Origin: an uncultured Ignavibacterium sp.
GTDB lineage: Bacteria > Bacteroidota > Ignavibacteria > Ignavibacteriales > Ignavibacteriaceae
DNA length: 64,000 nucleotides
NCBI GenBank assembly: GCA_937942875.1
Contig: CALEBT010000013.1
Location: 40,850 to 104,849, forward strand
Direction of reading: 5' to 3'
Of this stretch, positions 8,550 to 16,414 are shown one piece after another. The first letter of the stretch is position 1. The number at the start of each line of letters is the position of its first letter. A program made the translations under genes and the position numbers. The notes under the pieces are model-generated. The model saw nothing but the letters and a program-made list of their open reading frames with translations. It ran no database searches and was not told the DNA's origin.

Positions 8550-9607
8550 AGAAGAATGCTAAAATATTAATCTGTTACAATGCACCTGTAAGTGTTTATT
8601 CCATTTACAATGGTAAACCTGATTCAGAAAAATCATCTGCTGTTGATTTATCTGAATACTCTTTTGCTGATCAAATAAATAATATCAAAGAAATCTTATC
8701 TGAGGAATTTTCTTTTGTTGAATCCTTTGCAGTAGACAGAAATATCAAAAATTTTATCAACAAGCTGAAAGAATTTAACCCTGATGCGATTGTTAATTTC
8801 ATTGAATCTGTAGAAGGCATTACTAACTATGAATATTGTGTTGCTGGTTTGTTTGAACTAATGGATATACAGTTTACAGGAAATACTTCCATAACGCTCG
8901 GCAACTGCCTTAATAAAGAGAGAACTAAAATTATTCTTTCGTCTTATGGAATTTTAACTCCGAGATTTCAAATTTTAGAAATAGATCAAAAGGTCACCCC
9001 TAAAAGCATAAAACTTAATTTTCCTTTAATTATGAAATTAGATGAAGAAGATGCAAGCATTGGAATATCTGAGTTTTCTGTAGTTAAGAGCTTTAATGAA
9101 TTAAAAAAGCATTATAGGTTTTTATCAGAGACTTATAATAAAAAAATACTTTTGGAAGAATATATTGAAGGAAGAGAAATAAATGTTGCAATATTGAACG
9201 GCAATGTTCTTCCTCCATCAGAGATAGATTTCACGGGACTTCCTGAAGAACTTCCCAAAATTGTTACCTACGAAGGGAAATGGATTGAGGGAAGTGAATA
9301 TTATAATTTTACAAAACCAGTTTGTCCTGCTAAGCTGAGTAAAAAAATGAAATCGAGAATAGAAAAGATAGCTTTATATGCATACACAGTAATGAATTGC
9401 AGAGATTATGCACGCGTAGATATCAGGTTATCAAAGGAAAATATTCCTTATGTAATTGAAGTTAATCCAAATCCCGACATTTCTCCTGATTCCGGATTTG
9501 TAAGGGCAGCGAGTGCTGCGGGAATTGGTTATGATGAACTCTTAAAAACAATTACAAGTTTTGCTTTAGAAAGAAAGAAAAATGATTCGCTCATTCAAGC
9601 CATCTGA
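8546..9607 (+). CDS. D-alanine--D-alanine ligase-like ATP-grasp protein (second, divergent)
   Basis: A 353-residue second ATP-grasp protein, visibly paralogous to the upstream one: FTGNTSITLGNCLNKERTK aligns with YTGSDALTLGICLDKSRTK. The presumed ATP-binding lysine is in MKLDEEDASIGI instead of the VKP...GSS.GI type. The metal-site segment is RVDIRL...YVIEVNPNPDISPDSGF, so the Asp, Glu and Asn ligands remain, but the usual LPGI/TPGM tail of true Ddl enzymes is replaced by NPDISPDSG. It should still bind Mg-ATP but probably uses a different acceptor from Ddl. It starts at ATG within the ATGA overlap of the upstream gene and overlaps the GNAT gene by 26 bases, so the three genes are translationally linked. 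Its function is unknown. Confidence 0.8.
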   Translation: MKKNAKILICYNAPVSVYSIYNGKPDSEKSSAVDLSEYSFADQINNIKEILSEEFSFVESFAVDRNIKNFINKLKEFNPDAIVNFIESVEGITNYEYCVAGLFELMDIQFTGNTSITLGNCLNKERTKIILSSYGILTPRFQILEIDQKVTPKSIKLNFPLIMKLDEEDASIGISEFSVVKSFNELKKHYRFLSETYNKKILLEEYIEGREINVAILNGNVLPPSEIDFTGLPEELPKIVTYEGKWIEGSEYYNFTKPVCPAKLSKKMKSRIEKIALYAYTVMNCRDYARVDIRLSKENIPYVIEVNPNPDISPDSGFVRAASAAGIGYDELLKTITSFALERKKNDSLIQAI

Positions 9608-10064
9608 TGTTAGCAGCATTGAACTGTTATTAAAAAGAATCCCGAACTTTAATAATGAAGAAATTAAAGTTGCAATGGAACTGGTAAATATTGTTGCAAA
9701 TGATCCAGAACAAACTGATTATAATATTTTTGTTTATGAAGAAGATGAGAAAATACTTGGCTATCACTGTATTGGAAAAAGACCATTAACAGATGCAGTT
9801 TATGATTTATACTGGATAGTTTCTGATCCTCAAAAATCAGGTGCTGGCATTGGAAGAAAATTATTAGAACATGCAGAAAATTTTGTCTTAGAAAAAAATG
9901 GCAGATGGATAATAGCGGAGACATCATCTAAAACAGAATATCTTTCAACACAGAATTTTTATTTCAGAAATAACTACACAATACTTGGAGAGATAAAAGA
10001 TTTTTATTCAGTTGGAGACAACCTTCTGATTTTCGGAAAGTTTTTCAATCAAAAGCAAAACTGA
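9582..10064 (+). CDS. GNAT-family N-acetyltransferase
   Basis: A 160-residue single-domain acetyltransferase. The acetyl-CoA pyrophosphate loop is visible as DPQKSGAGIGRKLL near residues 84-97, preceded by the YDLYWIVSD beta strand and followed by an aromatic-rich C-terminal half (NFYFRNNYTILGEIKDFYS). The gene begins 26 bases inside the upstream ATP-grasp gene and ends 7 bases before the KamA gene, so it belongs to that pathway. In archaeal beta-lysine osmolyte operons an acetyltransferase (AblB) acts on the product of lysine 2,3-aminomutase. This protein is clearly shorter than AblB, so equivalence is only a suggestion. Substrate unknown. Confidence 0.85.
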   Translation: MIRSFKPSDVSSIELLLKRIPNFNNEEIKVAMELVNIVANDPEQTDYNIFVYEEDEKILGYHCIGKRPLTDAVYDLYWIVSDPQKSGAGIGRKLLEHAENFVLEKNGRWIIAETSSKTEYLSTQNFYFRNNYTILGEIKDFYSVGDNLLIFGKFFNQKQN

Positions 10065-10071
10065 GGATAAA

Positions 10072-11229
10072 ATGGAACTATGGCAACAGATGATACGAGA
10101 CAGCGTCCACACAGTGGATCAGCTTGTAGAAAAATTTGGTCTTGAAAGACAAGTTGCTCAAGATCTTGATGAATTCTTTCAAGCTCGTATCAATCCTTAT
10201 TACTTAAGTCTAATCCGATACCCCGGGGATCCTATTTGGCTTCAATGCGTTCCTGATAAAAAAGAATTAGAAGATTTTGATGCTGAAGAAGATCCTTTGT
10301 TAGAGGATGCAATGAGTCCTGTACCTAATATCACTCATCGTTATCCTGACAGAGCGTTGTTTCTTGTAACAAGTCAATGTGGTTTATATTGTAGATTCTG
10401 CACAAGAAAACGAAAAGTCGGCAATTATGAAAAAATCTCGATGCGTGGATTAGAAAGTGCATTCAAATATTTAGAAGAGCATACCGAAATCAGAGATGTT
10501 ATTTTATCAGGCGGCGATCCGTTAATGTTAACAGATGCTATGCTTGAAAAAATTTTACAAAGATTACGGCAGATTCCTCATATTGAAATAATTCGTCTGG
10601 GGACAAAAATGCCCTGTGTTCTTCCACATAGAATAACTGCAAAGCTCTGTAATATGTTAAAAAAATATCATCCAATTTATTGCAATACGCACTTTAATCA
10701 TCCTTGGGAAATTACTCCTGAAAGTTCTAAAGCTTGTGAAATGCTTGCTGATGCAGGTATTCCGGTTGGGAATCAGATGGTGGTGATGAAAGGTGTTAAT
10801 GATGATCCAGAGGTGGTAAAAGAATTAGTGCAAAAGTTATTGAAAATCCGTGTGCGACCTTATTATATGTATATGGCCGATGAAACAAAAGGAGCAAATC
10901 ACTTCAGAACATCTGTTGAAACCGGATTAAAAATAATTGAAGCATTGAGAGGCTATACATCAGGATTAGCTGTTCCGCATTTCGTTATCGATGCACCCGG
11001 AGGCGGTGGGAAAATTCCAATTCTTCCCAGTTATGTTCTTTACCACGATGAAGAAAAAATTATTATGCGAAACTATCAGCATAAATTATTTACGTATAAA
11101 AATTATGCAGATAGGAATAATATAAATGGATATGGCCCGGATTCAAGAAAAAATATTAAAAACAACAAGAGTAAGAAATCAGTTAATCTTAAAGAAAAAT
11201 CTCCGATAGAAATATTGCAGGAATTATAA
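10072..11229 (+). CDS. kamA: Lysine 2,3-aminomutase-like radical SAM enzyme (KamA family)
   Basis: A PLP- and [4Fe-4S]-dependent radical SAM enzyme predicted to interconvert L-lysine and L-beta-lysine. The cluster motif CX3CX2C is at C103, C107 and C110. The PLP lysine in APGGGGKIP is K314. The two aspartates that bind lysine in the clostridial enzyme (known as D293 and D330) match D270 and D307 here at the same offset of 23 as the PLP lysine (K337 there). So lysine recognition looks intact. The 385-residue length lies between EpmB (about 340) and clostridial KamA (about 416). A GAGG Shine-Dalgarno precedes the ATG, 7 bases after the GNAT gene. It is last in the four-gene unit and ends just before a MITE-like hairpin. 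An EpmB-like role on EF-P is an alternative. Confidence 0.9.
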   Translation: MELWQQMIRDSVHTVDQLVEKFGLERQVAQDLDEFFQARINPYYLSLIRYPGDPIWLQCVPDKKELEDFDAEEDPLLEDAMSPVPNITHRYPDRALFLVTSQCGLYCRFCTRKRKVGNYEKISMRGLESAFKYLEEHTEIRDVILSGGDPLMLTDAMLEKILQRLRQIPHIEIIRLGTKMPCVLPHRITAKLCNMLKKYHPIYCNTHFNHPWEITPESSKACEMLADAGIPVGNQMVVMKGVNDDPEVVKELVQKLLKIRVRPYYMYMADETKGANHFRTSVETGLKIIEALRGYTSGLAVPHFVIDAPGGGGKIPILPSYVLYHDEEKIIMRNYQHKLFTYKNYADRNNINGYGPDSRKNIKNNKSKKSVNLKEKSPIEILQEL

Positions 11230-11242
11230 TACTTTAAAGAAA

Positions 11243-11376
11243 TAGGGGCTGTCCAAAAAGTAATTTTGTCATCACGAACGAAGTGAAGTGATCTCATTTT
11301 TGAATTAAAAGATAAAGATTGCTTCACTCGAAGACTCGTTCGCAATGACATTTTACCTCTTTTGGGACAGCCCCTA
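11243..11376. repeat. MITE-like element with 12-16 bp terminal inverted repeats
   Basis: The element begins TAGGGGCTGTCC and ends with its reverse complement GGACAGCCCCTA, giving imperfect terminal inverted repeats that continue into an A-rich stretch. The outer TA on both sides could be a target duplication. Nested inside is a second inverted repeat, TGTCATCACGAACGA against TGTCATTGCGAACGAG, which resembles the widespread GTCATTGCGAACGAAGTGAAG palindromic repeat. No transposase is encoded. It sits between the convergent ends of kamA and ccmF and could fold into a long hairpin terminating both transcripts. An open frame crossing it (11103-11351, minus) is not credible as a gene. Confidence 0.8.
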
Positions 11377-11399
11377 CAATCGTGAAAAAATCCAATCTT

Positions 11400-13802
11400 T
11401 TAATTACTCAATTGCGATTCTTTTAACCTTTTGCTGAATGCTATAAAAAACCCAATGACAACTACCAAAACACCGATCCAAACTAAACTTACAAAAGGTT
11501 TAATACTTGCGTTAACTACTAAAACCTCTTCTGCTTCTTTTTTTACTGTTTCTTTTGGTTCGTCCAATTTAGAGAGTGATAACTCTACTCCCTGAGCAGA
11601 AAGATTTAATAACTCAACTCTGAGATTTAATTCTTTTGACTCGAATGAAGTAAACTCAACTTTATCACCACTTTGTTTTCTGTATAAAATGAAAGAGATG
11701 TTTTTATTATCTGATATAGCTGATAACACAGCTCCTAATTGAAAATCTCTTCCTTCCTGCATCGCTTGCATAACATCAGAACCCATTTCAAATTTTTCAA
11801 AAGTTAAAGTGATATTTTCATATTTAACAGATTTACCTTTTTCGATTGAAACTGAACCTGAGTGGTCGTGATCACCAGTCTGTTCATAACTTAATGGAGC
11901 TATATATATATCTTTAGTTGGTAAGACAACAATTGAAGGTTCTCTCATTAAACTATTATTATATTCAGCAATATACATTACGGGAGAAGCATTAAATGTT
12001 TTACCATCTTTATTCATATTAATATTAAATGCGTATTTAGTAGCATTTTCAATCGGTTCATATCCCGTAAAAACCATTTGATATCCAAAAGCTTCTGTTG
12101 GTTTACCTTTGACTAAATTTAAAGTTTTTTCATTGCTATAAGCAGAAGAACCTATAACACCTAAAATAAAAATTGCCAATCCGATATGTGCAACATAAGC
12201 TCCAAGTTTATCAAAATTATTTTTAACGATTTTAATTGCAATTTCTCCGTTAACTATAATTGTAAATATTGAAGAAAAAGCTAAAAGAATCATCATAATA
12301 TCATTGACTCCGCCAAACAGTATTATGATAACTGTGACCACCACACTTATTGCTAAATAGATAACTGACTTACTTAAAAGTTCCTGTGTAGAAGTAGTTT
12401 TCCATTTCAATAAAAGGCTTAGACCATTTAATAATCCTACTATTATTGCCAATGGAACATGCATTTCATTGTAAAAAGAAATATCAACTGATCGTCCTAC
12501 AATAGGAGCGGAAGTACCAACAAATACTATTATTGCAGAAGCACATAAAACTACTGAAGCTGTAAATAATGATAATTCTCTGGAAAAGAGACCTTCATCC
12601 TGCGGGACTTCTGACTTCAAATATTTCCATCTGTAAACTATCAATCCAAGACCAAGCAAAGTAAAAGAACTGATGAAAATAATCAGGAATAAATAAGCTA
12701 ACATTCCCGGATCAACAAATGAATGAACAGAAGCATCACCTAATACACCACTTCTTGTAAGGAATGTACTGTATAGGACTAAAATATAAACTAAGATGCT
12801 CAGTATCAGATTTGTTTTTGCATATCTGCCAATTCCTTCAGATTGAGATTGACTTTTCTTCTGAACCAACATTGTATGAATTGCAGCTACACCAATCAGC
12901 CAGGGGATTAAACTTGAGTTTTCTACAGGATCCCAAGCCCAATATCCTCCCCAACCAAGCATTTCATAAGCCCAATAGCCACCAAGCATTATTCCCAAGC
13001 CTAAGATTCCCGTTCCAACTAATAACCACGGGAATGATTGACTTACCCAATCTTTATATTCATTTTTCATCAATGCAGAGACTGCAAAAGCAAATGGAAC
13101 TGTAGCCATTGCAAAACCAATAAATAAAATTGGCGGATGAATCTGCATCCAGAAATTGAGAAGCTGGGGATTCAAACCTCTTCCATTTACAATAAAAGTA
13201 TTTGGATCAATTCCATTCTGAACTAAAGAAGCAAAAAGAGTTGAGGAAACCTGAACATAAGTTGTATTAGTCTGCGGATCGGGGAATAAAAATTGTTGAA
13301 GAAATGGAAGATCTAAGTAGATTGAATTTATTGATTTCAAATCAACGAAGATTGGATTAACCCAAATGTATTCAAATGGATTTTTAAACCAAGGAGAAAC
13401 CATAAGAAGTAAAAACGAAATAGCCAAAGTAAAGATTGTCATAACTCTTGGTTCAAGATCACCTCTCTTTGAAGTATAGGATTGAAGAATGATTCCTACA
13501 ACAACAGTAAGCAAAATCCATAACATAAAACTGCCTTCCTGACCGCCCCAGAAAGACGAGAGTAATAGTCCGGTTGATAACGAATTATTGCTGTAACTGA
13601 ATACATATTTATATTGGTATTGATGCGTTAATAAATAATACCATAAAAAAGTAGATGCTACAATTACAAAAATTGAACAAAGATGATAAAAAATTCTTGC
13701 ATAAGAGATAGTATTCCTGTAGCCCTTGAAGTTCAGGAAGTACATAATCATTGAAATGATACTAAAAACTAAAGCGAAAGTAAGAATGATGCTTCCAATC
13801 AT
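11400..13802 (-). CDS. ccmF: Cytochrome c haem lyase subunit CcmF
   Basis: CcmF is the inner-membrane haem lyase core of cytochrome c maturation System I, passing haem from CcmE to apocytochrome c. The 800-residue protein has about 14 hydrophobic segments. The tryptophan-rich WWD haem-handling motif WGGYWAWDPVENSS is at about residues 284-297, with conserved histidines in membrane loops (for example QIHPP near residue 220). A large periplasmic region (about 570-760) precedes the last membrane helix. It is the terminal gene of the minus-strand ccmABCDEF run, 40 bases after ccmE. No ccmH or ccmG follows; the operon stops at the MITE-like element. Confidence 0.94.
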   Translation of the reverse strand: MIGSIILTFALVFSIISMIMYFLNFKGYRNTISYARIFYHLCSIFVIVASTFLWYYLLTHQYQYKYVFSYSNNSLSTGLLLSSFWGGQEGSFMLWILLTVVVGIILQSYTSKRGDLEPRVMTIFTLAISFLLLMVSPWFKNPFEYIWVNPIFVDLKSINSIYLDLPFLQQFLFPDPQTNTTYVQVSSTLFASLVQNGIDPNTFIVNGRGLNPQLLNFWMQIHPPILFIGFAMATVPFAFAVSALMKNEYKDWVSQSFPWLLVGTGILGLGIMLGGYWAYEMLGWGGYWAWDPVENSSLIPWLIGVAAIHTMLVQKKSQSQSEGIGRYAKTNLILSILVYILVLYSTFLTRSGVLGDASVHSFVDPGMLAYLFLIIFISSFTLLGLGLIVYRWKYLKSEVPQDEGLFSRELSLFTASVVLCASAIIVFVGTSAPIVGRSVDISFYNEMHVPLAIIVGLLNGLSLLLKWKTTSTQELLSKSVIYLAISVVVTVIIILFGGVNDIMMILLAFSSIFTIIVNGEIAIKIVKNNFDKLGAYVAHIGLAIFILGVIGSSAYSNEKTLNLVKGKPTEAFGYQMVFTGYEPIENATKYAFNINMNKDGKTFNASPVMYIAEYNNSLMREPSIVVLPTKDIYIAPLSYEQTGDHDHSGSVSIEKGKSVKYENITLTFEKFEMGSDVMQAMQEGRDFQLGAVLSAISDNKNISFILYRKQSGDKVEFTSFESKELNLRVELLNLSAQGVELSLSKLDEPKETVKKEAEEVLVVNASIKPFVSLVWIGVLVVVIGFFIAFSKRLKESQLSN

Positions 13803-13842
13803 AAGATCTCCATTTGATTAATAATCATTAACCGTAACATTT

Positions 13843-14235
13843 TTACAAACTAGATGATTGCGCTGCCGGTTGTTCCTGATATTTGCTGGGACACTTAGTT
13901 AAAATATCCTTAGCATAGAAATAGTTATCCTGATAAGAACCTGTTACTACAACACTTGTGGCTGATTCGAAATTGTTTGGCATTGCTCCGCGATAAACAA
14001 CCAACATTTCTTCACCTTTATCATCTTTCATATAAAACTGGAACAAATTGTTTTCTGAATCATAGGTATATTTTTTTTCTTTAACCCAACTTCCAGTAGC
14101 TTTGACTGTTTTATGAGTTGATTTGACTAAAGCCAGATTATTTTCATATTTAATATTACTTTGAGTAAACAGATATCCCATTATTCCCAAAAACAAAACA
14201 ATAATAAATCCACCTATGATATATTTATTCTTCAT
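13843..14235 (-). CDS. ccmE: Haem chaperone CcmE, Cys-type (CXXXY) variant
   Basis: CcmE is a membrane-anchored periplasmic haem chaperone that carries haem covalently from CcmABCD to CcmF. The 130-residue protein has one N-terminal membrane helix (residues 5-24) and a small beta-barrel OB domain. The canonical haem-binding His (HxxxY) is replaced by Cys: C115-P-S-K-Y119. This CXXXY form is known from the System I* branch in archaea and sulfate reducers, which also lack CcmH; both traits fit here. The start at 14235 has a GGAGAA Shine-Dalgarno and lies 11 bases inside ccmD. Confidence 0.92.
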   Translation of the reverse strand: MKNKYIIGGFIIVLFLGIMGYLFTQSNIKYENNLALVKSTHKTVKATGSWVKEKKYTYDSENNLFQFYMKDDKGEEMLVVYRGAMPNNFESATSVVVTGSYQDNYFYAKDILTKCPSKYQEQPAAQSSSL

Positions 14236-14374
14236 TGTTTTCTCCTTTCATTTCATTTTCGATTGATTTAATTCTCCTATCCATTCCTAAAAGATAAAAG
14301 AATATACCAGTCCATACAATTAAAACAATTATCATTACAATATAAATTGCATTATCCGTTAAAAATTGAATCAC
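14225..14374 (-). CDS. ccmD: Small haem exporter protein CcmD
   Basis: A 49-residue protein with one transmembrane segment (about residues 9-30), a short charged cytoplasmic tail beginning MDRRIKSIE, and an acidic end. It has the size, topology and position (between ccmC and ccmE) of CcmD, which helps release haem-loaded CcmE from the CcmABC complex. It starts at GTG (14374) behind GAGGT, overlaps the ccmC end by 23 bases and the ccmE start by 11. It was found by reading the gap between the two larger genes. The family is too short and variable for sequence alone; synteny carries the call. Confidence 0.82.
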   Translation of the reverse strand: MIQFLTDNAIYIVMIIVLIVWTGIFFYLLGMDRRIKSIENEMKGENNEE

Positions 14375-15077
14375 GCACTACCTCAATATTTTTTTGTAAT
14401 TTCTCTTTAATTAAAATTGATTTATAGCCAATGTTCCACATCCAAAAATAGAGAATTGTAAAAGCAATCAGTGATAAGAAAAATATAAGCAACATATTCT
14501 CATTCATTTTAAAGTTAACAATCGGACCAGATGTTTCATCATCAGCAGAGCCAGGATGCAAACCAGTCATAATTCTTGGCATAATGAAAATAAAAAATGG
14601 CACGGTAACAAAAGCAATTATCGAATAAACTGAGGAAAGAGTTGCTCTTTTTTCTTCCGATTCTATAGAAGAACGTAATGCAAACCACGCGCCATAAATC
14701 AGTAGAAGTGCAAAAATACTGGTTTGTCTTGGGTCCCAACTCCAGAATGCACCCCAGGCAAATTTTGCCCAAACAGCACCTGTAACTGTAGCAAGAATAC
14801 AGAAAATTATTCCTAATTGATTAGCGACATACGCTTTAACATCATCATTAAGATTTTTGTTTTTAAGATATCGGAAACCATAAATACAAGACATTAAAAA
14901 TGCAATCACTGTCAACCAGGCAGTTGGTACGTGAAAGAAAATGATTTTAGCATTCTCTCCTAATCCGGGAATAAAAGGGAATTCATACCAAACTGATGGT
15001 TTGTCAACTATTGGAAATGTAATTCCAGCAATAGAGACAAAAGCCATTAAAACAAATAAAAATATTTTCCAGTACAT
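14352..15077 (-). CDS. ccmC: Haem exporter / haem-handling protein CcmC
   Basis: A 241-residue, six-helix inner-membrane protein that loads haem onto CcmE together with CcmAB. The WWD motif is WGAFWSWDPRQTS at about residues 108-120, and flanking histidines occur in FHVPTAW (near residue 49) and TGLHPG (near residue 173), the expected axial haem ligands. The gene lies 31 bases after ccmB and overlaps ccmD. The final residues are VVRDSIFNG. This arrangement is typical of System I and rules out the single-protein CcsA of System II. Confidence 0.94.
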   Translation of the reverse strand: MYWKIFLFVLMAFVSIAGITFPIVDKPSVWYEFPFIPGLGENAKIIFFHVPTAWLTVIAFLMSCIYGFRYLKNKNLNDDVKAYVANQLGIIFCILATVTGAVWAKFAWGAFWSWDPRQTSIFALLLIYGAWFALRSSIESEEKRATLSSVYSIIAFVTVPFFIFIMPRIMTGLHPGSADDETSGPIVNFKMNENMLLIFFLSLIAFTILYFWMWNIGYKSILIKEKLQKNIEVVRDSIFNG

Positions 15078-15108
15078 AATTTTTAGTATTCAGATTATTT
15101 ATAATTAG

Positions 15109-15774
15109 TTACTCTTTCCAAATAAAATCGAATAAAAGATACGAAACTGTAATCATTATGCCATCATAACTAACAACTATTGCTAATTCATAAAGAGCAT
15201 TTGCAAAGCTTGTGCCATCAAAACAAAAAATTGTCAGTTGGACACAAGTCAAAATTAGCGGCAATAAAACCGGAAATGAAAGGACAGGATACAGTGTTCC
15301 TTTCGAGCCAGCTTTTGCAATAATTGATGCAATTATTGTTGATGAAATTGCAAGTCCGATATTGCCAAAAATAAATGTGACTAAAAATAAAACGAAATTA
15401 TTAATCACAAAACCCTCAAAAAATGCCGCATAAATGAGAGTAATGATTACATTGATAAAAAAAGTCAGAATCAGATTGAATAAAAGTTTTCCTGAAAAAA
15501 TGGTGTCGGGAGAAGCAATTAGCTGTAAGGTAAGTGTTGTCCCTTTTTCTTCTTCGGAAACAAATGCTCTTGAAAGACCACTCATTGCCGAGAAAAAAAT
15601 CACAACCCAGTATAAACCAGCAGTAAGTTCAGGCTGAATTTTCTCATTTCCGATAGAAAAAAGTATAACACTTATCGCAACTAATATAAACATCACCAAA
15701 GCATTTATTGCGTATCTGGTTCTTAGCTCAGATTTAATATCCTTTAAAAATAAACTGTAAGATTTAGTAATCAT
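15109..15774 (-). CDS. ccmB: Haem exporter membrane subunit CcmB
   Basis: The 221-residue membrane partner of the CcmA ATPase. It has six predicted helices, the N-terminal FLKDIKSELRTRYA stretch and the family-typical EEKGTTLTLQLIASP loop near residue 75. CcmAB hydrolyses ATP to free holo-CcmE from CcmC/D. Start at ATG 15774, 10 bases after the ccmA stop codon. No unusual feature. Confidence 0.93.
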   Translation of the reverse strand: MITKSYSLFLKDIKSELRTRYAINALVMFILVAISVILFSIGNEKIQPELTAGLYWVVIFFSAMSGLSRAFVSEEEKGTTLTLQLIASPDTIFSGKLLFNLILTFFINVIITLIYAAFFEGFVINNFVLFLVTFIFGNIGLAISSTIIASIIAKAGSKGTLYPVLSFPVLLPLILTCVQLTIFCFDGTSFANALYELAIVVSYDGIMITVSYLLFDFIWKE

Positions 15775-15784
15775 TAAAATTCAG

Positions 15785-16414
15785 TTATTTATAATTTTCT
15801 AAATAAATAATATCACCACACATTCTTAAGTCTTGCTCTTCATTTGAAGCAATAATTACTATATGATTTTTAGAATATTCATCCAAAATTGTATAAACGG
15901 AATCTTTGCCCTCACTATCAAGATTAGAGGTTGGTTCATCCAAAAGTAATAACCCGGGTTTGTGCATAAGAGCAAAAACATATTTCAAACGTTGTTTCAT
16001 TCCTGATGAATAAGTTTTCACAATATCTTTCCTGCGATTGTATAAATTCATTTTCCCGAAGAGCATTCTGATGTATTCCGAATCGTATTTAATCCCTCTG
16101 ATTTTAGAAAAGATTTTTAGGTTTTCCTCAGCAGAAAATTCCTCATAAAGTATTAGATAAGGAGAAACAAATCCGATATGGTTAAACAATTCATCACCAG
16201 TTATTTTAATTCCATTTAATAAGTGAACTATTTGCCCTTTATTTGGCGAAAGAACTCCGGCAATAATTTTCATAAAAGTGGATTTACCAGAACCATTATT
16301 CCCCGAAATTCCAAGAACAGTATTAGAACTGATTGAATAATTGATATTCTGAAAGATTAACCTTCTTCCAAAATTTTTTGAAAGATTTTTTATTTCAAGT
16401 GAATAACTATTCAT
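15785..16414 (-). CDS. ccmA: Haem exporter ABC ATP-binding subunit CcmA
   Basis: A 209-residue ABC ATPase. Walker A is GNNGSGKST near residue 38, the signature TYSSGMKQRL near residue 130 and Walker B LLLDEPTSNLD near residue 155. With CcmB it powers release of haem-loaded CcmE. Its start lies 8 bases inside the upstream metalloprotease gene, so ccm expression appears linked to a secreted-protein operon. CcmA is placed by synteny, since the ATPase alone could belong to many exporters. Confidence 0.92.
   Translation of the reverse strand: MNSYSLEIKNLSKNFGRRLIFQNINYSISSNTVLGISGNNGSGKSTFMKIIAGVLSPNKGQIVHLLNGIKITGDELFNHIGFVSPYLILYEEFSAEENLKIFSKIRGIKYDSEYIRMLFGKMNLYNRRKDIVKTYSSGMKQRLKYVFALMHKPGLLLLDEPTSNLDSEGKDSVYTILDEYSKNHIVIIASNEEQDLRMCGDIIYLENYK

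Noticed and set aside
11103..11351. Open frame on the minus strand across the kamA end and the MITE-like element
   Set aside because: It overlaps kamA in antisense and derives half its codons from the palindromic repeat; no start signal or family pattern.
12764..13105. Plus-strand open frame inside ccmF
   Set aside because: Antisense to the conserved WWD region; Leu/Gln-rich shadow.
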